Assembly (NCBI GenBank): GCA_001689445.1 | Contig: LUJN01000041.1 | Span: 13,447 to 53,955 of the forward strand | Source of the DNA: Bacteroidales bacterium M3 | Lineage (GTDB): Bacteria; Bacteroidota; Bacteroidia; Bacteroidales; Muribaculaceae | Reading direction: 5' to 3' | DNA: 40,509 bases | Part shown: one piece after another, positions 7,607 to 15,553 of the stretch | How positions within the stretch are numbered: position 1 is the stretch's first letter | Layout of the letters: every line of letters starts with the position of its first letter | Notes under the pieces: model-generated | Told to the model about the DNA's origin: nothing | What the model saw: the letters and a program-made list of their open reading frames with translations, nothing else | Databases searched by the model: none | Translations under genes and position numbers: made by a program

Positions 7607-7686
7607 GTAGGGACGCTCCCTGAAGCGTCCGCGAATTGTCCCAATACAAGGATGTTAGTCGCGGACGTTCCAGGGAACGTCCCTAC
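7607..7686. repeat. Head-to-head pair of GTAGGGAC palindromes before the dcw cluster
   Basis: The left arm (7607-7635) is nearly the same as the one at 6551, including the preceding AAAGGA. Its stem has one mispair (GACGCTCC / GAAGCGTC). The right arm (7654-7686) has stem GACGTTCC, loop AG, GGAACGTC and ends in CCCTAC. Confidence 0.85.
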
Positions 7687-7715
7687 AAGTTGGGAAATTG
7701 GCAGTTTTGCGACAT
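7681..7715. repeat. 35-bp flanking sequence shared with 38115-38149
   Basis: Directly after the palindrome, 35 bp starting CCCTACAAGTTGGGAAATTG match 38115-38149 with three differences. A further exact 14-mer, AACATTCCCCTGCA, is shared at 7757-7770 and 38146-38159. The repeated element is therefore larger than the palindrome. Confidence 0.8.
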
Positions 7716-7759
7716 CTTATTGTGCGATACCGCATTATGCAACCCTTTGCCGAGTGAAC

Positions 7760-7802
7760 ATTCCCCTGCAAAATAATATTTGTCGGGGAGGGGAATTTTT
7801 TT
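7760..7802 (+). terminator. Possible intrinsic terminator ahead of the dcw operon
   Basis: ATTCCCCT (7760-7767) pairs with AGGGGAAT (7789-7796) and is followed by seven T. It lies between the sirtuin gene and the rsmH promoter and could isolate the operon. The loop is long (21 nt), so support is moderate. Confidence 0.45.
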
Positions 7803-7806
7803 GCAA

Positions 7807-7836
7807 TTTGGTTATGTAAATTTTGCGGGATATTTG
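7807..7836 (+). promoter_or_regulatory. Probable promoter of the dcw operon
   Basis: TTTG (7807-7810), an 18-bp gap, then GATATTTG (7829-7836), one mismatch from TAnnTTTG. The bases after it (CTAACTTTACAA) resemble those after the flavodoxin -7 box. The rsmH ATG is 67 bp downstream. Confidence 0.55.
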
Positions 7837-7903
7837 CTAACTTTACAACCTAAATTTTTCATTCGGAAAGGACCTCTGCACACATTCAGGAAAAAGCGTC
7901 GCG

Positions 7904-8812
7904 ATGGCTGAAGAAGTTTACCACATACCGGCATTGCTGGAGCAGTGCATGACAGGGCTTGACATCAAGTCCTCAGGCACATACGTCGATGTCACCTTTG
8001 GCGGCGGCGGCCACTCGCGCGCCATTATGGAGCGGCTCGGCCCGGAGGGGCACCTGTTCTCATTCGACCAGGACCGCGATGCCATCGCCAACTCCATCGA
8101 CGACCCGCGCTTCACCTTTGTGCACTCCAACTTCCGCTACCTCTCCAACTTCATGCGCTACTATGGCGTGAGCCACGTAGACGGCATACTCGGCGACCTC
8201 GGGGTGTCGTTTCACCACTTCGATGACCGCGAGCGCGGATTCTCCTTCCGATGGGAGGGGCCGCTCGACATGCGCATGAACCGTGGCGCGTCACGCACGG
8301 CGGCATGGATTGTCAACAGCTACGACGAGGCGCGGCTCTCCGACCTGTTCTATCTCTACGGCGAGCTGAAGGCCTCCCGCCGCATTGCCGCCGCTATCGT
8401 CAAGGCACGCGCCAACGCCCCGATAGAGACCGTAGAGCAGCTGCTGGAGGTCGTGAAGCCGTTCATAAGCCCCAAGCAGGAAAAGAAAGAGCTGGCACAG
8501 CTGTTCCAGGCCCTGCGCATCGAGGTCAACGACGAGATGGGCGCCCTCAAGGAGCTGCTTGCCCAGTCGCTCAAAGTGCTCGCCCCCGGCGGACGCCTCG
8601 CCATCATCACCTACCACTCCCTTGAAGACCGCATTGTCAAGAACTTCATGCGCACAGGCAACGTCTCGGGAGAGGAAAACAAGGACTTCTTCGGGCGCAA
8701 CCTCTCCCCGATGCGGCTCATCACATCACGCCCCATCGTCCCCGATGACGAGGAGGTGACACGCAACCCGCGCTCACGCAGCGCCAAACTACGAATCGCA
8801 GAAAAACTATAA
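7904..8812 (+). CDS. rsmH: 16S rRNA (cytosine1402-N4)-methyltransferase
   Basis: RsmH (MraW) methylates N4 of C1402 in the decoding centre of 16S rRNA, using SAM. The 302-residue product matches the family throughout: the substrate-facing N-terminus HIPALLEQCM, SAM motif VDVTFGGGGHSRAI, DQDRDA, the GILGDLGVSFHHFD segment, GPLDMRMN and the C-terminal ITYHSLEDRIVKNFM with NPRSRSAKLR. It opens the dcw cluster, where Bacteroidetes normally have mraZ first; here a sirtuin gene and repeats stand upstream. Four bases separate its stop from ftsL, so the two are cotranscribed. Confidence 0.96.
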   Translation: MAEEVYHIPALLEQCMTGLDIKSSGTYVDVTFGGGGHSRAIMERLGPEGHLFSFDQDRDAIANSIDDPRFTFVHSNFRYLSNFMRYYGVSHVDGILGDLGVSFHHFDDRERGFSFRWEGPLDMRMNRGASRTAAWIVNSYDEARLSDLFYLYGELKASRRIAAAIVKARANAPIETVEQLLEVVKPFISPKQEKKELAQLFQALRIEVNDEMGALKELLAQSLKVLAPGGRLAIITYHSLEDRIVKNFMRTGNVSGEENKDFFGRNLSPMRLITSRPIVPDDEEVTRNPRSRSAKLRIAEKL

Positions 8813-8816
8813 CGCA

Positions 8817-9173
8817 ATGGCAGCAGAACCGGTCAACACCACAGAGAAGAAAGCGGCAAAGGACTCCCTGTTGCTGCGCACGGTGATGGGAAAAGTCCTC
8901 TCAAGCGACTTTTTCGCCAAGCACTGCGGCTACATCCTGCTTGTCATCGCCCTTATCCTCATCTACATCACCAACCGCTACCAGTGCCTGACACGCATGG
9001 AGGAGATACGCTCGCTGACGCGCCAACTTGAGATTGTCGAGACCGAGCGCGTACGCGCCAAGAGCACCTACATGAGCCGCATCCGCGAGTCGTCGATGCA
9101 GGAACTTGTCGACACGATGCACCTCAACCTCCAGGTGCAGGACCGTCCACCCTATAAAATGACCAAGGAATGA
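8817..9173 (+). CDS. ftsL: FtsL-like divisome protein
   Basis: A short (118 aa) bitopic membrane protein: cytoplasmic N-terminus of about 35 residues, one membrane helix (GYILLVIALILIYITN, around residues 40-57), then a periplasmic coiled-coil-like segment (MEEIRSLTRQLEIVETERV). Sequence similarity to FtsL is low, as usual; the call rests on topology and on its place between rsmH and the PBP gene, which is the ftsL position in Bacteroidetes. FtsL links the septal PBP to FtsQ/DivIB and DivIC. It overlaps the next gene by four bases (ATGA). Confidence 0.85.
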   Translation: MAAEPVNTTEKKAAKDSLLLRTVMGKVLSSDFFAKHCGYILLVIALILIYITNRYQCLTRMEEIRSLTRQLEIVETERVRAKSTYMSRIRESSMQELVDTMHLNLQVQDRPPYKMTKE

Positions 9174-11248
9174 AAAAGGACAACCGCCGCCATATATTGT
9201 TCCGCTACGCGCTCATCATCACATGCATACTGCTGTTCGCGTTTGCCATCGTCTACAAGGTGTTCCACACGACCGTCATCTCGGCCGACCGATGGAACGC
9301 CAAGGCAATGCGCGAACTGTCGCGCACCGACACCATAGCCCCCGAACGCGGCGACATCCTCGCCTCCAACGGCAGCATTCTCGCCACCAACCTACGCTTC
9401 TACCACGTGCGCCTCGACTACCGCAGCGAGAAGTTCATGGAGGCAAACCTGCGGCGGTGTGTCGACTCACTCGCCGACTCACTCGCCCTCCACTTCGGGC
9501 GGCGCACTCCCGACGGATGGCGCGAGTTTCTCCTCAAGCCACTCAAGGTCGAGAAGTCCAAGCGTCCACGCAGCGTGACACTGCTCAGGAACATATCCTA
9601 CTCCGATGTCATGAAACTGCGCACATTCCCGTTTTTCTCGATAAAAAACCCCAACCGCAACGGGTTTGTACAGGAGACCACCGTGCGCCGCGTCAATCCT
9701 TACGGCGACATGGCCCGGCGTAGTGTCGGACGTGTCGGCGAGCTTGCCAACGGCGAGAAACATGGTGTCTCGGGTCTGGAAAAAGCCCTCGACTCGCTCC
9801 TGTACGGCATCCCCGGCGTGGCAAAGAAAATACCCCTCACACGCGATATCGTCAACTGGACTGACATCCCCCCGCGCCACGGCTACAACATCAGGACGAC
9901 CATCGACATCAACATGCAGGATATCCTCGAAAACGAGCTTAACAACGTGCTCGAATACTGCAACGCCGACTGGGGCGTGGCGGTGCTCATGGAAGTAGCC
10001 ACGGGCGACATCAAGGCCATCTCCAACCTTGAGCGACCCAAGGACGGAGGACCGTATATCGAGGGGATGAATCGCGCCGTGCTCGGCTTCGAGCCTGGTT
10101 CGGTGGTAAAAACCGTGTCAATGATGCTCGCCGTCGAGGACGGCCTCGTCCACAACGTCGACTCGGTGATACCCATCGGGGCAAACTTCCCCTATGCCGG
10201 AGGCCGCCCCATCACCGACTCCCACTTCAACTCCTCGCTCAAGGTGCGCGAGGTCATCGAGCAGTCATCCAACATCGGCATGGCCCGCATCATCACGCGC
10301 CACTACGGCTCAAACCCCGGCGCGTTCTACTCGCGCCTCAAGCGGCTCGGATTTCTCGACGAGATGCACACCGGCATCGCCGGCGAGCGCGCCCCGCGCA
10401 TCGACTCCGTACCCTCCAACCGTGGCGGCCAGATAGCCCTGTCGCGCATGTGCTACGGCTACACCACCGAGATACCGCCCCTGTCGACCCTCGCCATATA
10501 CAACGCCATAGCCAACGGCGGCAAGTACGTGCGCCCGCGCCTTGTCAAGGAACTGCTGTCCGAGCAAGGCGACTCGCTGCTCCCCGTGACCTATATCCGC
10601 GACCGCGCGTGCAGCGAGAAGACCGCCGAGGTGATGCGCGACATGCTCAAGGCCGTCGTGTGGGGCGACCATGGCACAGGCCGTCGTCTGCGCGATCCCC
10701 GCGTCCCCATAGCCGGCAAGACCGGCACATGCTACATCATCGAGAATGGCGGCTACAACACCTCCAAGAAGCGTCTTGCCTTCTGCGGGTTCTTCCCCGC
10801 CGACAAGCCCCTCTACTCATGCATCGTCCTGACGTGCTATCCCAAGCAGAATGCCTTTGGGGCGGCAAGCACGAGCGGCATGGTGTTGAAGAACGTGGCC
10901 CTTAAGATGTACTCCCGAGGGATGCTCGACAACCACTCCGACTACCGCGAGGACGCCACTCCGGCGGCGACCTATCCCACACTTTACGCCTCGGTCGACC
11001 CGTCACGCCACGAGCGCGTGAAAAAGCACCTCGGCATAGGGCGCATGTCACGCTTCAACCACACGGCAAAGGGCACCTCTGGAGTGCCCCGCGTCATAGG
11101 CTTGGGACTGCGCGATGCCGTGGCACAGCTTGAGGCGGCAGGCATAGATGTCTCCTTCAGGGGGCACGGCTATGTCACATCCCAGTCCATCACTCCCGGC
11201 ACCCCCTACCGCCGTGGAGAGAAAATAACCCTCACCCTCACCGAATAA
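9170..11248 (+). CDS. ftsI: Septal class B penicillin-binding protein with a C-terminal PASTA domain
   Basis: This is the division transpeptidase that crosslinks septal peptidoglycan. The 692-residue protein has one N-terminal membrane helix (ALIITCILLFAFAIVYKVF), a dimerisation domain beginning around APERGDILASNG, and a transpeptidase domain with the three active-site motifs: SVVK (Ser about 311), SSN (about 367) and KTGT (about 517). The last 55 residues form one PASTA-like domain (GVPRVIGLGLRDAVAQLEAA), found in many Bacteroidetes and Gram-positive division PBPs but not in E. coli FtsI. Its start overlaps the ftsL stop (ATGA), indicating translational coupling. Confidence 0.95.
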   Translation: MKKDNRRHILFRYALIITCILLFAFAIVYKVFHTTVISADRWNAKAMRELSRTDTIAPERGDILASNGSILATNLRFYHVRLDYRSEKFMEANLRRCVDSLADSLALHFGRRTPDGWREFLLKPLKVEKSKRPRSVTLLRNISYSDVMKLRTFPFFSIKNPNRNGFVQETTVRRVNPYGDMARRSVGRVGELANGEKHGVSGLEKALDSLLYGIPGVAKKIPLTRDIVNWTDIPPRHGYNIRTTIDINMQDILENELNNVLEYCNADWGVAVLMEVATGDIKAISNLERPKDGGPYIEGMNRAVLGFEPGSVVKTVSMMLAVEDGLVHNVDSVIPIGANFPYAGGRPITDSHFNSSLKVREVIEQSSNIGMARIITRHYGSNPGAFYSRLKRLGFLDEMHTGIAGERAPRIDSVPSNRGGQIALSRMCYGYTTEIPPLSTLAIYNAIANGGKYVRPRLVKELLSEQGDSLLPVTYIRDRACSEKTAEVMRDMLKAVVWGDHGTGRRLRDPRVPIAGKTGTCYIIENGGYNTSKKRLAFCGFFPADKPLYSCIVLTCYPKQNAFGAASTSGMVLKNVALKMYSRGMLDNHSDYREDATPAATYPTLYASVDPSRHERVKKHLGIGRMSRFNHTAKGTSGVPRVIGLGLRDAVAQLEAAGIDVSFRGHGYVTSQSITPGTPYRRGEKITLTLTE

Positions 11249-11290
11249 CCTCTCTCCGCATAACGTTCAACCGATTAACCGCATAAGACG

Positions 11291-12748
11291 ATGAAACAAC
11301 TCTCGCAACTCCTCTCGGCAGTGATGATTGAAGAAATCATCGGTGACGACGACAAGATGATAACCTCTCTCGTGAGCGACTCCCGCAAGGTGGAGACCGG
11401 CTCAATGTTTGTGGCCGTGCGCGGCGTCAATGTCGACGGCCACACGTTCATCCCCCTGCTGCAGCACAGCGGGGTAGCGGCCATCGTATGCGAGGAGTTT
11501 CCCGAACATATCACACCCGGCATAACATACGTCAAGGTCGCCAACTCGGCTGTCGCGTTGGGATTTCTCGCCTCGGAATGGTGGGACAACCCCTCGCGCA
11601 AACTCCGTCTTGTAGGCGTCACGGGCACCAACGGCAAGACGACCACCGCCACGCTCATCTACGAGATGGCACGCCTGATGGGACACAAGGCGGGATTGCT
11701 CTCCACCGTGTGCAACTACGTTGACACCGAGGCCATCCCCGCCACGCAGACCACTCCCGACCCGCTGTCGCTCAACGAGCTGCTCCACCGCATGGTCGAG
11801 GCCGGATGCACCTATGCCGCGATGGAAGTCAGCTCCCATGCAGCCCACCAGCACCGCATTGCCGGGCTGCATTTCACCGGCGGCATATTCTCCAACCTCA
11901 CACGCGACCATCTCGACTACCACAAGACAGTCGAGGCATATCTCGCCGCCAAGAAGTCATTCTTTGACAACCTCCCCTCGACGGCATTCGCCCTCACCAA
12001 CCTCGACGACCGCTCGGGCGAGGTGATGTTGCAGAACACCGACGCCCACCGGCACACCTACTCACTGCGCACCCATGCCGACTTCATGGGGCGCGTGCTT
12101 GAGAGCCGCCTCGACGGCACACTCATGACGTTCAACGGCCATGAGGTCGAGGTGCAGTTCACCGGACTGTTCAACGCCTACAACCTTCTGGCCGTCTACG
12201 GCGCGTCGATACTCCTCGGATGGGACAAGGAGCAGGTGCTCGTCAACATGAGCCGCCTTGTCCCCGTGGCAGGCCGATTCCAGGCATTCCACTCCCCCAA
12301 GGGATACACCGCCATCGTCGACTATGCCCACACTCCCGATGCCGTGGTCAATGTGCTGTCGGCCATCCGCGAGATTGTCGGCAACCGCGGCTCCATCATC
12401 ACCGTAGTGGGTGCCGGAGGCAACCGCGACAAGGGGAAACGCCCCATCATGGCACGCGAGGCTGCCCTGCGCAGCGACCGTCTCATCCTCACGAGCGACA
12501 ATCCCCGCGACGAGGATCCGGCCGACATACTGTACGACATGGAGGCGGGACTCGACACTGACGGGCGCAAGAAGACCCTAAGCATCGCCGACCGCCGCGA
12601 GGCGATACGCACCGCAGCGGCCATAGCCTCGGCAGGCGACGTGATACTTATCGCCGGCAAGGGCCATGAGGACTATCAGGAGATAAAGGGTGTCAAGCAC
12701 CACTTTGACGACCGCGAGGTGGTCAAGGAGGTTTTTGCCGCCGAATGA
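11291..12748 (+). CDS. murE: UDP-MurNAc-L-Ala-D-Glu:meso-diaminopimelate ligase
   Basis: MurE adds the third amino acid of the peptidoglycan stem in the cytoplasm, using ATP. The 485-residue product has the Mur-ligase P-loop GTNGKTTT (about residues 112-119), the central-domain motifs TTPDPLSLNELLH and MEVSSHAAHQHRI, and the C-terminal VVGAGGNRDKGKRP. The motif DNPR (403-406) is the signature of ligases that accept meso-diaminopimelate, not lysine, which predicts a DAP-type wall. It follows the PBP gene by 42 bp in the same operon. Confidence 0.96.
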   Translation: MKQLSQLLSAVMIEEIIGDDDKMITSLVSDSRKVETGSMFVAVRGVNVDGHTFIPLLQHSGVAAIVCEEFPEHITPGITYVKVANSAVALGFLASEWWDNPSRKLRLVGVTGTNGKTTTATLIYEMARLMGHKAGLLSTVCNYVDTEAIPATQTTPDPLSLNELLHRMVEAGCTYAAMEVSSHAAHQHRIAGLHFTGGIFSNLTRDHLDYHKTVEAYLAAKKSFFDNLPSTAFALTNLDDRSGEVMLQNTDAHRHTYSLRTHADFMGRVLESRLDGTLMTFNGHEVEVQFTGLFNAYNLLAVYGASILLGWDKEQVLVNMSRLVPVAGRFQAFHSPKGYTAIVDYAHTPDAVVNVLSAIREIVGNRGSIITVVGAGGNRDKGKRPIMAREAALRSDRLILTSDNPRDEDPADILYDMEAGLDTDGRKKTLSIADRREAIRTAAAIASAGDVILIAGKGHEDYQEIKGVKHHFDDREVVKEVFAAE

Positions 12749-12801
12749 CCGTGACCCGCCACATGTTTCAACCCATACAACCCACATCCAACGACTGAAA
12801 G

Positions 12802-14064
12802 ATGTTCTACCACCTCTTTGACTACCTGAACGATTTCAACATCCCCGGAGCGCGACTAATGGAGTATATCACATTCCGCTCGGGGGTTGCATTCATACTC
12901 TCCATGCTCATAGCCACATGGGCCGGACGCCGTATAATCGACCGCCTGCAGATGATGCAGGTAGGCGAGATAATACGCGACCTCGGCCTCGAAGGGCAGA
13001 TGAAAAAGACCGGCACCCCGACCATGGGCGGTCTCATCATCATCATATCCATCCTTATACCCTGCCTCCTGGTCGGCAACCTCACCAACGTCTACATGCT
13101 GCTGATGATTATAGCCACTATATGGCTCGGAACGCTCGGGTTTCTCGACGACTGGATAAAGGTTGTGCGCAAGGACAAGGAGGGGATGAAAGGGAAGTTC
13201 AAGATTGTCGGGCAGGTGGGCCTCGGGCTTATCGTGGGACTGACAATGTACCTCAGCCCCGACATCGTGATACGCGAGAACGTCGAGGAGGAAAACGTTC
13301 AGAACCACGAGGTGGTCATCACTTACAAACCCGAGAACGTCAAGTCGACCCAGACGACGATACCATTTGTCAAGAGCAACAACTTTGACTACGCCTACCT
13401 CACCGAGTGGATGGGCGACAACGCACAGACAGGCGGCTGGATAGTCTTTATTCTCGTGACGATATTTGTAGTCACCGCCGTATCCAACGGCGCCAACCTC
13501 ACCGACGGACTCGACGGCCTCGCCACGGGCACCTCGGCCATAATCGGCGTGGCGCTCATCATCATGGCCTATCTCGGCGGCAACATCATCTACTCCTCCT
13601 ACCTTAATATAATGTATATACCCCACAGCGAGGAGCTGGTGGTGTACATGGCGGCGTTCATCGGCGCCCTCATCGGCTTCCTGTGGTACAATGCCTACCC
13701 GGCGCAGGTGTTCATGGGCGACACGGGCAGCCTCACCATCGGCGGCATCATAGCCGTCTTTGCAATCCTTATACGCAAGGAGCTACTTATCCCCGTGCTG
13801 TGTGCCATCTTCTTTGTCGAGGACCTGTCGGTCATCATGCAGACGGCATGGTTCAAGTACACCAAGCGGCGCACTGGCCAGGGACAGCGCGTATTCAAGA
13901 TGAGCCCTCTCCACCATCATTTCCAGAAACCCGGCAACAGCGGCATCGACGCCCTTATACAGGCACCGATGCGGGCCATCCCCGAGTCAAAGATTGTGAT
14001 ACGCTTTTGGATAGTGGGAATCATACTCGCCGTGGTGACATTCGTGACACTCAAAATCAGGTAA
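12802..14064 (+). CDS. mraY: Phospho-N-acetylmuramoyl-pentapeptide transferase
   Basis: MraY transfers phospho-MurNAc-pentapeptide to undecaprenyl phosphate, giving lipid I at the inner membrane. The 420-residue protein is polytopic, with the family motifs KKTGTPTMGGL, LGFLDDWIK, the catalytic segment NLTDGLDGLA, FMGDTGSL and MSPLHHHFQK. It is about 60 residues longer than E. coli MraY because of a soluble insert around residues 155-200 (charged, ENVEEENVQNHE), a feature of Bacteroidetes MraY. Two bases after its stop a TAATGCA-type heptamer array begins, which separates it from murD; this is the only sizeable gap (106 bp) inside the dcw operon. Confidence 0.96.
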   Translation: MFYHLFDYLNDFNIPGARLMEYITFRSGVAFILSMLIATWAGRRIIDRLQMMQVGEIIRDLGLEGQMKKTGTPTMGGLIIIISILIPCLLVGNLTNVYMLLMIIATIWLGTLGFLDDWIKVVRKDKEGMKGKFKIVGQVGLGLIVGLTMYLSPDIVIRENVEEENVQNHEVVITYKPENVKSTQTTIPFVKSNNFDYAYLTEWMGDNAQTGGWIVFILVTIFVVTAVSNGANLTDGLDGLATGTSAIIGVALIIMAYLGGNIIYSSYLNIMYIPHSEELVVYMAAFIGALIGFLWYNAYPAQVFMGDTGSLTIGGIIAVFAILIRKELLIPVLCAIFFVEDLSVIMQTAWFKYTKRRTGQGQRVFKMSPLHHHFQKPGNSGIDALIQAPMRAIPESKIVIRFWIVGIILAVVTFVTLKIR

Positions 14065-14066
14065 AC

Positions 14067-14111
14067 CAATGCATAATGTAATTCATAATGCATAATGCAT
14101 AATTCATAATT
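14067..14111 (+). repeat. TAATGCA/TAATTCA heptamer array after mraY
   Basis: Seven-base words CAATGCA, TAATGTA, (A)TTCA, TAATGCA, TAATGCA, TAATTCA, TAATTA begin two bases after the mraY stop and run in the direction of transcription. One junction is irregular. Confidence 0.88.
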
Positions 14112-14123
14112 AAAAGATTAAAG

Positions 14124-14159
14124 GGCCTATAAGGCTTATTAGACCTATTAGACCTATCA
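14124..14159 (+). repeat. Four tandem 9-bp units upstream of murD
   Basis: GGCCTATAA, GGCTTATTA, GACCTATTA, GACCTATCA follow without gaps and end 11 bp before the murD ATG. The consensus is RRCYTATWA. Its role is unknown; it occupies the translation-initiation region of murD. Confidence 0.8.
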
Positions 14160-14170
14160 AAAAGACCATA

Positions 14171-15532
14171 ATGACAAAAGATATGACAACAAAACGACTT
14201 GTAGTGCTCGGTGGAGGCGAAAGCGGCGTTGGAGCCGCCATCCTCGGCAAGGTGAAGGGAATGGATGTATTCCTTTCCGACATGGGCACTATCGCACCCA
14301 GATATCGTGACATGCTCGATGCCGAGGGCATCGAGTGGGAGCAAGGACACCACACCGAGGAGCGCATACTCATGGCCGATGAAGTGGTGAAAAGCCCCGG
14401 TATACCTCCCACCGCGCCCATAATGCAGCGCATCGCCGCCAAGAATATCCCAGTCATAAGCGAGATAGAGCTGGCGGGACGCTACACCGACGCAAAGATG
14501 GTGTGCATCACCGGCAGCAACGGCAAGACGACCACTACGCTGCTCATCTACCACATACTGCGCGACGCCGGGCTTAACGTCGGGCTGGCGGGCAACGTCG
14601 GCAAGTCGCTTGCCCTGCAGGTGGCACGCGACAGCCACGACGTATACGTCATCGAGCTGAGTAGCTTCCAGCTTGAGAACATGTACGACTTCAAGGCCAA
14701 TGTGGCTGTGCTGCTCAACATCACCCCCGACCACATGGACCGCTACGATCACAAGATGCAGAATTATGTCAACGCCAAGTTCCGCATCATCCGTAATCTC
14801 ACCCACGACGATGCTTTCATCTTCTGGCAGGACGACCCGGTAATCACGGCCCAGCTCGCCCGCATCAAGACCGAGGCCACGCTGTTCCCCTTTGCCGAGA
14901 AGCGCGAGGAGGACACCGCCGCATACATCGACGCCGAAAACGAGCTTGTCATCAACACACCCGAGACCTCGATGAAAATGCCGCGTGCCGACCTCTCGCT
15001 CAACGGGCTGCACAATCTCTATAACTCGATGGCCGCCGGGCTGTCGGCCTGCCTGCTCGACGTGAAGAAAGAGGATATACGCCGCTCGCTCTCCGACTTC
15101 GAGGGGGTGGAGCACCGCCTCGAATATGTGGCCACGGTCGATGGCGTCCGCTACATCAACGACTCCAAGGCGACCAACGTCAACTCATGCTGGTATGCCC
15201 TCGAAAGTATGCCCCACAACGTCGTGCTCATCCTCGGCGGCAAGGACAAGGGGAACGACTACACCGAGATAGAGCCGCTTGTCAGGGAGAAGGTGAAAGC
15301 CATCGTGTGCATGGGCAAGGACAACGCAAAGCTGATGGACTTCTTCACGGGCAAAGTGGCCGAAATACGCGACACTCACTCGCTCGACGATGCCATCAAA
15401 GCGTGCCGCGAGCTTGCCTGTGACGGCGACACCGTGCTCCTCTCACCATGCTGCGCGAGCTTCGACCTGTTCACCAGCTACGAGAACCGTGGCGACCTCT
15501 TCAAGGAGGCTGTCAAGGCCATGCTGAAATAA
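14171..15532 (+). CDS. murD: UDP-N-acetylmuramoylalanine--D-glutamate ligase
   Basis: MurD adds D-glutamate to UDP-MurNAc-L-Ala. The product (453 aa from 14171, or 449 from the in-frame ATG at 14183) has an N-terminal Rossmann domain starting LVVLGGGESGVGAAIL, the P-loop GSNGKTTTTLL, VIELSSFQLE, the NITPDHMDRYD stretch and the C-terminal INDSKATN and LILGGKDKGNDY motifs of MurD. It is separated from mraY by a heptamer array and a four-unit nonamer repeat. The two possible ATGs are close together and the sequence does not decide between them. Confidence 0.95.
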   Translation: MTKDMTTKRLVVLGGGESGVGAAILGKVKGMDVFLSDMGTIAPRYRDMLDAEGIEWEQGHHTEERILMADEVVKSPGIPPTAPIMQRIAAKNIPVISEIELAGRYTDAKMVCITGSNGKTTTTLLIYHILRDAGLNVGLAGNVGKSLALQVARDSHDVYVIELSSFQLENMYDFKANVAVLLNITPDHMDRYDHKMQNYVNAKFRIIRNLTHDDAFIFWQDDPVITAQLARIKTEATLFPFAEKREEDTAAYIDAENELVINTPETSMKMPRADLSLNGLHNLYNSMAAGLSACLLDVKKEDIRRSLSDFEGVEHRLEYVATVDGVRYINDSKATNVNSCWYALESMPHNVVLILGGKDKGNDYTEIEPLVREKVKAIVCMGKDNAKLMDFFTGKVAEIRDTHSLDDAIKACRELACDGDTVLLSPCCASFDLFTSYENRGDLFKEAVKAMLK

Positions 15533-15553
15533 ACCGACAAAGTACTCTCCAAG

